DNA from: Actinomycetes bacterium
GTDB taxonomy: Bacteria; Actinomycetota; Actinomycetes; Propionibacteriales; Propionibacteriaceae
Assembly: GCA_009785885.1 (NCBI GenBank)
Contig: WQUE01000114.1
Coordinates: 1 to 5,712, forward strand
Length of the DNA stretch: 5,712 nt
Direction of reading: 5' to 3'
This document shows, in pieces, positions 1 through 4,947 of this stretch. The notes below the pieces were generated by a model. The model was given only the letters and a program-made list of their open reading frames with translations. It searched no databases and was not told the DNA's origin. Each line of letters opens with the position of its first letter. Position 1 is the stretch's first letter. The position numbers and the translations under genes are program-made.

Positions 1-277
1 TCCAGCTATGGCGTTCCATGTTGCTTAGTGACGCACCAACCGAAGTGAGAGCCCTTGGCGGAACGACGCGCATCGTGCTTGAGGGTCTGGGCCCCGGTGG
101 CCCGCTTATGGTCGTTGCCTCTGTATCCCCAATGAGGATACGCATTGAGGCACGTGACTCGGCGACGTTGGCTAGAATCGCGGCACCAGTCACCAACGCG
201 CGGCCGCGATCTAGATTGCGCGCCACAACCCGGAGATAGAGTTGTGGAGATACGCCGCAGATGTCATGCCATGGCAT
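1..277 (-). CDS. possible partial hypothetical protein, runs off left edge
   Basis: A reading frame opens at an ATG (277-275, - strand) and stays open for 92 codons to the window edge, so its C-terminus is not seen. An AAGGA ribosome-binding-like sequence (revcomp of 286-290) lies 8 bases before the ATG, and this is the best argument that the frame is real. The predicted start is MPWHDICGVS. Residues 13-40 look like a mixed hydrophobic/charged globular segment, and residues 56-75 are rich in Pro, Ser and Thr. I recognise no family, signal peptide or membrane span. Its third codon positions are much less GC-rich than those of the hyp genes, so codon bias gives little support. A + strand frame (18-239) overlaps it antisense with third positions in register. 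I prefer the - strand because of its ribosome-binding sequence and because it runs in the same direction as the lipoprotein gene 126 bp upstream. It could still be non-coding. Confidence 0.33.
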   Translation of the reverse strand, partial: MPWHDICGVSPQLYLRVVARNLDRGRALVTGAAILANVAESRASMRILIGDTEATTISGPPGPRPSSTMRVVPPRALTSVGASLSNMERHSW

Positions 278-278
278 G
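265..278. repeat. perfect 14-bp palindrome of CATG units
   Basis: CATGCCATGGCATG reads identically on both strands. CATG occurs three times at a 5-bp period (265, 270, 275). The palindrome covers the candidate start codon of the left-edge frame (275-277). A related CATG-T-CATG pair with the same 5-bp period lies at 346-354, and the 8-mer ATGTCATG occurs at both 261-268 and 347-354. It could be an operator for a dimeric regulator, or chance. I recognise no known binding site. Confidence 0.4.
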
Positions 279-373
279 GAACTCGTCCTTGGGGGCCTGC
301 CACCACTGAGTACAGGGGCTGGGTCATCGTGGGGAAGCGAGACTCATGTCATGTCCGTTTCAAAGTTCGACAC

Positions 374-390
374 GTTGCCGTTCGGTCAAC
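374..390 (-). terminator. weak possible hairpin after the lipoprotein gene
   Basis: About 14 bases after the lipoprotein stop codon, the - strand reads GTTG-A-CCGAACGG-CAAC. This can fold into a short stem with one bulged A and a small loop. No run of U follows, so it is at best a weak terminator. The rest of the 278-403 gap shows no other structure apart from the CATG pair at 346-354. Confidence 0.18.
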
Positions 391-403
391 TGCGAAGCAC
401 CCG

Positions 404-1219
404 TCATGATTCCGCGAGGGGCGAATAGGGACCCACCTGCGAGATTCCGCCTGCACAGCCCGAGAGGGCCATCTCGTCCGGGTATGGCATGTGAATGACT
501 TGGTCGCCACTCAGGCGTATCCGTAGTTCGTGGTAACTGAATCGCGTCGCCACGCAGTCATTGAGTTGCAGGACGGCACGGAAAGCTCCGAGGCCACCCG
601 GAAGAACCACGCCGGGCCCCAGAGTATCCTCAACAATCATACTCTTGTCGCTCTGGAGGAAGGGCAGCAGCGTCGTCGCGCCAGACGCAGTGACGCCGTA
701 GAGCGTGGGAAATCCGGAAAGCCAACAAGACGACGCGCCAGTGTTCCGCAGCAGAAACACAATCTGTTCAGCACCCGCAACTGGGCCCCCGCTCGCACTC
801 GGGGACAGCTGGTCGGCTTGACAGTCTGGAGGGCGCGCACTCGAAACAGCACTTGGCGCCGCCGATACCGACACGGGCGGGGTGCTCGCCAGCGGGGAGC
901 CGGCTGAACTCGGCGTTCCCGTCGCTGCGATCGTCGCCGGATTGGACGTGCCCGTCGACACGACGCCTGGAAAGGTCTGGACGGCACTCGTGGAGGAATC
1001 GCTCGACCCTGAGCCGGTCGCCTCGGGCTGGCCAGGCGCGGCCGAGCAACTGACAAGCACGCAGGCGGCCACGGCCGACGCGCCCGCAGCCGCAACGCGA
1101 ACAACCGACAAACGTCCTCGCGTCCGGCGATCGACCAGGCACCGAGTTGAGCCGGTCGCCGTGCTCGAACCAGCTCGCGCTCGCGCGTCAGTGTCTCCTG
1201 CCTGGATACCGGATCGCAC
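404..1219 (-). CDS. DUF4232 domain secreted lipoprotein
   Basis: This encodes a 271-residue protein, probably anchored by lipid to the outer face of the cytoplasmic membrane. A basic stretch (RRTRGR, 31-36) precedes a hydrophobic segment (39-57) that ends in the lipobox LVSC, with C58 as the lipidated cysteine. Residues 59-130 are a low-complexity Ser/Thr/Ala/Pro/Gly linker. Residues 131-265 match the DUF4232 pattern as I know it: an early Cys (C133), the LRNTG motif (157-161), CWLSGFPTL (165-173), a late VLPGG turn, then C222 and C255. The four cysteines could form two disulfides outside the cell. The GTG start at 1219 is favoured by a strong ribosome-binding sequence. It makes the signal peptide's n-region unusually long, about 38 residues; a TTG at codon 37 after GAGGACG would give a shorter one. 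The function of DUF4232 proteins is not established. The gene lies 63 bp downstream of the nickel permease on the same strand, but its codon use is far less GC-biased, so they may not form an operon. Confidence 0.85.
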   Translation of the reverse strand: MRSGIQAGDTDARARAGSSTATGSTRCLVDRRTRGRLSVVRVAAAGASAVAACVLVSCSAAPGQPEATGSGSSDSSTSAVQTFPGVVSTGTSNPATIAATGTPSSAGSPLASTPPVSVSAAPSAVSSARPPDCQADQLSPSASGGPVAGAEQIVFLLRNTGASSCWLSGFPTLYGVTASGATTLLPFLQSDKSMIVEDTLGPGVVLPGGLGAFRAVLQLNDCVATRFSYHELRIRLSGDQVIHMPYPDEMALSGCAGGISQVGPYSPLAES

Positions 1220-1225
1220 GCGGAA

Positions 1226-1234
1226 CTCCTCTCC
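1226..1234 (-). promoter_or_regulatory. ribosome-binding site of the lipoprotein gene
   Basis: The - strand reads GGAGAGGAG, then six bases (TTCCGC), then the GTG start at 1219. This strong purine-rich match is why the upstream GTG is chosen over the internal TTG nearer the hydrophobic segment. Confidence 0.7.
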
Positions 1235-1266
1235 GCAATTCCACCGAATCTGAACCCTTCAAGGAA

Positions 1267-1272
1267 AGGATA
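1267..1272 (-). promoter_or_regulatory. weak candidate -10 element for the lipoprotein gene
   Basis: The - strand has TATCCT, which fits TANNNT, 47 bases before the GTG start and just after the permease stop codon. I see no convincing -35 hexamer at 16-19 bases upstream. It is listed only because the composition change suggests the lipoprotein gene may have its own promoter. Read-through from the permease promoter is equally possible, since no terminator is visible in 1220-1282. Confidence 0.22.
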
Positions 1273-1282
1273 GTGCTTCGGG

Positions 1283-2359
1283 CTACGACTCACTGAGCAA
1301 GCGATTGAACGAGCCACCGATCGCCGACGCGGCCTGGTGGCGGCGCCCCAGGACGAGCGCCAGGGCCCACGCGGCCACGAACGCACCCGCCGCCGCGTAC
1401 CCCACCCGGTCCAGGCCGACACCACCCAGCGCGCCCAGCACGCCGCCGCTCACGCCCAGGCGCTCCCCCAGCAGCCCTGCCGCCTCGACGACGCCGATCG
1501 ACAGCGCCAGCGCGACGGACAGACCCGTGACGACCATGTTGTACGCCAGCCGGCGCCGGGCCGCCCCGGCCGACCAGGCGTAGGTGTAGCTGGTGAGCAG
1601 GCCGTCGGCGGTGTCGAACAGCGCCATGCCACCGGCGAACAGCACCGGCAGGCACAGGACCGCGTACCACGGCAGCACGAGCGTCGCGGCGGTGCCGGAA
1701 ATCGCGAACAGGCCCACCTCGGTGGCCGTGTCGAAACCGAGCCCGAACAGCAGGCCGACCGGGAACAGCTGCCACGGCGCCCCGATGCGCCCGAGGCGAC
1801 CACCGAGCAGACGCGTGACGAAGCCGCGACGGTCCAGCTGGGCGTCGACCTCCGCCGCCGTGAGACCCGCACGGCCGCGCCCGTACAACCCCACAAGGCC
1901 CACCAGCGCGACGAGGTTCACGACGCCGAGCACGATGAGGAACCCCGCCGACACCCAAAGCCCGACCGTGGACAACGCCGCCCGGACGCCCGCCGCGCCC
2001 CCCGTCAGCCCCACCGTGAGCGCCCGCACGCCCGCCGCGAGGGCGGCGCACGCGACGAACACGACACTGGAGTGGCCAAGCGAGAACCAGAACCCGGTCG
2101 ACAGCGGACGATGCCCGGCCCGCGTGAGCGTCCGCGTCGCGTTGTCGATCGCCGCGATGTGGTCGGCGTCGAACGCGTGCCGCACGCCCAGCGCGAACAC
2201 GGTCGCGCCCAAGCCCAGGCCGAAACCGGCGCCCCCGTGGACGCGGCCCGCCAACACGATCGCGGCCAGGCCGCCCCAGCCCACGACGAGCAGACCGCCC
2301 ACGACCGCCGCCATGCCGGCGACGCTGCGGCGCTCCGCCGGGGAGAACGGCGTCCTCAT
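1283..2359 (-). CDS. nicT: NiCoT family nickel/cobalt permease
   Basis: This encodes a 358-residue integral membrane protein of the HoxN/HupN/NixA/NicT (NiCoT, NicO superfamily) type, which imports Ni2+ and/or Co2+ across the cytoplasmic membrane. All four family signatures are present in order: RHAFDADHIAAIDN (60-73; its H-x4-DH is the metal-binding motif in TM2), LGHSSVVF (94-101), LFGLGFDTATEV (204-215) and GMALFDTADG (244-253). About eight hydrophobic segments are visible, roughly at 15-38, 46-64, 92-112, 131-157, 196-220, 223-246, 274-297 and 317-338. A more polar stretch (158-195) lies between the two halves, as is usual in the family. The length is typical. The ATG at 2359 is chosen because a -10-like TAGCGT sits 7 bases before it and no ribosome-binding sequence is needed; the open frame continues upstream only antisense to hypF. 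Divergence from the hyp genes suggests that nickel for hydrogenase is the main cargo. Sequence alone does not separate Ni from Co preference. Confidence 0.93.
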   Translation of the reverse strand: MRTPFSPAERRSVAGMAAVVGGLLVVGWGGLAAIVLAGRVHGGAGFGLGLGATVFALGVRHAFDADHIAAIDNATRTLTRAGHRPLSTGFWFSLGHSSVVFVACAALAAGVRALTVGLTGGAAGVRAALSTVGLWVSAGFLIVLGVVNLVALVGLVGLYGRGRAGLTAAEVDAQLDRRGFVTRLLGGRLGRIGAPWQLFPVGLLFGLGFDTATEVGLFAISGTAATLVLPWYAVLCLPVLFAGGMALFDTADGLLTSYTYAWSAGAARRRLAYNMVVTGLSVALALSIGVVEAAGLLGERLGVSGGVLGALGGVGLDRVGYAAAGAFVAAWALALVLGRRHQAASAIGGSFNRLLSES

Positions 2360-2366
2360 GCCCCAC

Positions 2367-2372
2367 ACGCTA
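2367..2372 (-). promoter_or_regulatory. -10 element of the nickel permease, leaderless type
   Basis: The - strand reads TAGCGT, then seven bases (GTGGGGC), then the ATG at 2359. TANNNT seven bases before the start codon is the known layout of leaderless actinobacterial transcripts, with transcription beginning at or next to the A of the ATG. The only -35-like sequence is a poor TGAGCA (revcomp of 2391-2396) at 18 bases, and it overlaps the hypF -10 element. No Shine-Dalgarno precedes the start. Confidence 0.55.
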
Positions 2373-2388
2373 GCAGCGCCGGTGCGCC

Positions 2389-2394
2389 TATGCT
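2389..2394 (+). promoter_or_regulatory. -10 element of the hyp operon, leaderless type
   Basis: The + strand reads TATGCT, then seven bases (CACCTGT), then the hypF ATG at 2402. This is the same TANNNT-N7-ATG layout as the divergent permease. No Shine-Dalgarno precedes the start; the bases before it (CACCT) are the wrong polarity for one. The place for a -35 hexamer (about 2365-2371) has no clear match and overlaps the permease -10 element. A second in-frame ATG at 2390 lies inside this element, so it is a less likely start. Confidence 0.58.
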
Positions 2395-2401
2395 CACCTG
2401 T

Positions 2402-4720
2402 ATGCCACGACCCGCCACGCCCCCCGACGCGAAGATCCGCGTCCGGTCGGTGATGCGGGGCATCGTCCAGGGCGTGGGCTTCCGTCCGCACGTGGCCCGC
2501 ACCGCCACCGGGTTCGCCGTGACCGGGTTCGTCGGCAACGACGACGAGTCGGTGTTCATCGAGGCCCAGGGCGCCCCCGCCGAGGTCGGCGCGTTCCTGG
2601 ACACGATCGTCGCGACGCTGCCGGCGCTGGCCCGCGTCACCGCCCGCGAGGACACCCCTATCGGGCCGTTGGCAAGCGAGGACGCGTTCACGATCGTCGC
2701 CAGCCGCCGGGCCGGTGGCGCGGTGACGCTGATCCCGCCGGACGTCGCCCCATGCCCGGACTGCCTGCGGGAGCTCGCCGACCCCGCCGACCGGCGCTAC
2801 CGCTACCCGTTCATCACGTGCACGAACTGCGGCCCGCGGCTGTCGATCATCACCGACGTGCCGTACGACCGTCCCGCCACGACCATGGCGGGCTTCCCGA
2901 TGTGCCGGGCGTGCGCGGCCGAGTACGCCGACCCGCTCGACCGGCGCTACCACGCCCAGCCGATCAGCTGTTTCGACTGCGGACCCCGGCTATGGCTGCA
3001 ACGCTCGTCGGTGCACGGCGACGGCGCCGAGATCGCCGGGTGGGACGACGCCATCGCCGCCGCGCGTTCGCTGTTGGCGAACGGGGCGATCCTCGCCGTG
3101 AAGGGCATCGGCGGGTTCACGCTGTTCGCCGACGCGCGCAACCCCGGCGCCGTCGAGGAGCTGCGCCGCCGCAAGCACCGCCCGCACAAGCCGTTCGCGG
3201 TGATGGCTGCCGACGCCGCCTCGGCCGCCGCGTTCGCCGCGTTCACCCCGGACCAGGAGCGCGCCCTCGTCAGCCCGCAGCGCCCCATCGTGCTGTGCCC
3301 GCAAGGTCCCGGCTACGACCTGGCACCCGGCGTCGCGCCCGGCCTGGACGACGTCGGCGTGATGCTCCCGTCCGCGCCGCTGCACGTGCTGCTCGTCGCG
3401 GCGGGCGAGGTGTACGTCGCGACGTCGGCCAACACCTCCGGCGACCCGATCGTGTACCGCAACGAGGACGCCCTCGCCGATCTCGCCGGGATCGTCGACG
3501 CGTTCCTGATCCACGACCGCCCGATCCACGTGCCCGTCGAGGACTCGGTGCTCATGGCGGTGGGTGAGGAGACCTGGCCGGTGCGGCGCTCCCGCGGGTA
3601 CGCGCCCCTGCCGGTGCGCCTGGGCGCCGACGACCGGTCCGTGCTGGCCGTCGGCGGGGAGCTGAAGAACACGTTCGCGATCACCCGCGACGGGAATGCG
3701 TTCCTGTCCGCCCACATCGGCGACATGGGCAGCTGGGCGTGCCAGCAGGCGTTCGAGCGTTCCGTCGCCCAGCTGATGGCCACCCACCGGCGCACCCCGG
3801 AGGTCGTCGCGGCCGACCTGCACCCCCAGTACGCGACGCGCGCGTGGGCCGAGCGCTACGCCGACGGGCACGACGTCCCCCTGCTCGGCGTCCAGCACCA
3901 CCACGCCCACGCCCTGTCGCTGCTCGCCGAGCACGGCCTGGCCGGCACCCCGGCGACGTGCGTCGTGATGGACGGCACCGGCTACGGCACCGACGAGACG
4001 ATCTGGGGCGGGGAGATCCTCAACGTCGGCGCCGATCCCCTGGGCTACGAGCGCGCCTGGCACCTGCCGCTGTTCGACCTGCCCGGCGGCGACTCCGCCG
4101 TGTGGCACCCGTGGAAGACCGCGCTCGCGCTGCTGTTTGCCTGCGGCATCGACTCCGCCGGCCTGCCGTGTGCGCTCGCGGCCCCGCCGGCCGAGCGGCG
4201 CCTCGTGGAAAGCCAGCTGGCCCACCGGGTCGCCGTCGTCGCGACGAGCAGCGCTGGGCGCGTGTTCGACGCCGTCGCCTCGCTGCTTGCCGTCCGCCAC
4301 GACGTGACGTACGAGGCCCAGGCCGCGATGGAACTGGAGGCGGTCGCCCGCGGTTGCGCCCACAGCGAACACACCCGTGCGACCGCCGAGGACGTCCCCG
4401 CGCTCATCGCCACACTCGTCGCCGGCGTCCGGGCCGGCACCCCGACGGCCTGCCTCGCCCGGGTTTTCCACGCCGGCCTGTCCGGGATCGTCGCCCGGGC
4501 GGCGCTCGCGGCGATGCGCACGGCCGGCACGCAGGTGGTCGGGTTGAGCGGCGGCGTCGCGCAGAACCGGCTGCTCGTGGCGGACGTACGGCGCGAACTG
4601 GGGCACGACGCGCCTAAGCTGATCGTCCATGACGTCGTGCCCGCCAACGACGGCGGCCTGTCCCTCGGACAGGCGCTCGCCGGCTACCGCTGGCTGGCAC
4701 GGGAAGGAGGGCGGCCATGA
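2402..4720 (+). CDS. hypF: carbamoyltransferase HypF, [NiFe]-hydrogenase maturation
   Basis: This 772-residue cytoplasmic enzyme makes carbamoyl adenylate from carbamoyl phosphate and ATP, then carbamoylates the C-terminal Cys of HypE. It is the first step towards the CN ligands of the hydrogenase iron. Domains in order: acylphosphatase (about 12-100) with GIVQGVGFRP (20-29; catalytic R28) and GFVGN (N46); two Zn fingers, each C-x2-C-x18-C-x2-C (C118/C121/C140/C143 and C168/C171/C190/C193); a YrdC-like domain (about 210-400) with KGIGGF (234-239), RKHRPHKPFAVM (257-268) and TSANTSGDP (341-349); and a Kae1-like domain with the metal-site HHHAH (499-503), DGTGYG (524-529), WGGEIL (535-540), GLSGGVAQNRLL (714-725) and NDGGLSLGQ (749-757). 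Every expected catalytic element is intact and the length is near the family norm of about 750. The start at 2402 follows from the -10 spacing; an in-frame ATG at 2390 would add four residues. The stop overlaps the hypC start (ATGA). Confidence 0.97.
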   Translation: MPRPATPPDAKIRVRSVMRGIVQGVGFRPHVARTATGFAVTGFVGNDDESVFIEAQGAPAEVGAFLDTIVATLPALARVTAREDTPIGPLASEDAFTIVASRRAGGAVTLIPPDVAPCPDCLRELADPADRRYRYPFITCTNCGPRLSIITDVPYDRPATTMAGFPMCRACAAEYADPLDRRYHAQPISCFDCGPRLWLQRSSVHGDGAEIAGWDDAIAAARSLLANGAILAVKGIGGFTLFADARNPGAVEELRRRKHRPHKPFAVMAADAASAAAFAAFTPDQERALVSPQRPIVLCPQGPGYDLAPGVAPGLDDVGVMLPSAPLHVLLVAAGEVYVATSANTSGDPIVYRNEDALADLAGIVDAFLIHDRPIHVPVEDSVLMAVGEETWPVRRSRGYAPLPVRLGADDRSVLAVGGELKNTFAITRDGNAFLSAHIGDMGSWACQQAFERSVAQLMATHRRTPEVVAADLHPQYATRAWAERYADGHDVPLLGVQHHHAHALSLLAEHGLAGTPATCVVMDGTGYGTDETIWGGEILNVGADPLGYERAWHLPLFDLPGGDSAVWHPWKTALALLFACGIDSAGLPCALAAPPAERRLVESQLAHRVAVVATSSAGRVFDAVASLLAVRHDVTYEAQAAMELEAVARGCAHSEHTRATAEDVPALIATLVAGVRAGTPTACLARVFHAGLSGIVARAALAAMRTAGTQVVGLSGGVAQNRLLVADVRRELGHDAPKLIVHDVVPANDGGLSLGQALAGYRWLAREGGRP
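4705..4710 (+). promoter_or_regulatory. ribosome-binding site of hypC
   Basis: A perfect AGGAGG lies inside the last codons of hypF, six bases before the hypC ATG. It fixes that start within the ATGA overlap. The contrast with hypF, which has no ribosome-binding sequence, fits a leaderless first gene followed by coupled downstream genes. Confidence 0.8.
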
Positions 4721-4947
4721 CGCAGCCGTGTGACGCGGACGTCTGTCTCACCTGCTCCGACGAGGGACGCCCCGCGGAGGTGATCCGCGTGCCGGAGGAC
4801 CCGTTCGGCCCCGCACGTGTGACGAGCGAGCGCGGCCAGGAGGACGTCGACGTATCGCTGGTCGGCACCGTCCGCCCGGGAGACCGCGTGCTCGTCCACG
4901 CCGGGGTGGCCATCGCCCGACTCGACCGCGTGGGGAGCGTGGCGTGA
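4717..4947 (+). CDS. hypC: HypC/HupF-like hydrogenase maturation chaperone, variant N-terminus
   Basis: This 76-residue protein has the length and C-terminal half of a HypC/HybG/HupF chaperone. The segment DVDVSLVGTVRPGDRVLVHA (43-62) followed by GVAIARLD matches the small beta-barrel of HypC, whose usual form is like VDLSLVG..GDYVLVH.GFAI. HypC normally binds HypD and the hydrogenase large-subunit precursor and carries the Fe(CN)2CO unit. The N-terminus is not canonical: the family's MC(L/I)(G/A)xP start, whose Cys2 binds iron and partners, is replaced by MTQPCDADVCLTCSDEG. Cysteines are at 5, 10 and 13 (C-x4-C-x2-C). Similar CxxCSDE-type HypC-like proteins occur in actinobacteria as far as I recall; I could not check this. 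The start is fixed by AGGAGG. The gene overlaps hypF by 4 bases and hypE by 1. The position between hypF and hypE supports a maturation role, but whether it replaces standard HypC or adds to it is open. Confidence 0.85.
   Translation: MTQPCDADVCLTCSDEGRPAEVIRVPEDPFGPARVTSERGQEDVDVSLVGTVRPGDRVLVHAGVAIARLDRVGSVA

Noticed and set aside
89..103. GGGCC-CCGGT-GGCCC hairpin near the left edge.
   Set aside because: It is a 5-bp GC stem with no T-run, inside a possible reading frame; such stems are common in GC-rich DNA.
18..239. A 73-codon + strand frame at the left edge.
   Set aside because: It has no ribosome-binding sequence and no family resemblance, and it overlaps an antisense frame that has a ribosome-binding sequence. 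Not supported as a gene.
1244..1281. Inverted repeat CCGAA...TTCGG around CCTTCAAGG between permease and lipoprotein genes, as a terminator.
   Set aside because: The arms are only 5 bp with a long loop, the inner stem is weak, and there is no T-run. It is not a convincing terminator in either direction.
530..1425. Several frames of 66-262 codons overlapping the lipoprotein gene on both strands.
   Set aside because: They overlap the DUF4232 frame, which has a lipobox, domain motifs and a strong ribosome-binding sequence. None of the others shows a domain or start signal.
1337..2401. The hypF frame stays open about 355 codons upstream of the HypF start, suggesting a much longer fusion protein.
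   Set aside because: That stretch is antisense to the clear NiCoT permease, and its translation is Arg/Pro/Ala/Gln-rich nonsense. Open frames of this length are expected opposite GC-rich genes. HypF homology begins just after 2402.
2360..2953. An N-terminal extension of the nickel permease of nearly 200 residues on the - strand.
   Set aside because: It is antisense to the start of hypF, low in complexity, and precedes an ATG with a properly spaced -10 element. The permease family has no such domain.
2990..4630. A 546-codon open frame on the - strand opposite hypF.
   Set aside because: It is a shadow of high-GC coding sequence, with no recognisable domain and skewed Arg/Gly/Val/Asp composition, while the + strand carries all the HypF motifs.
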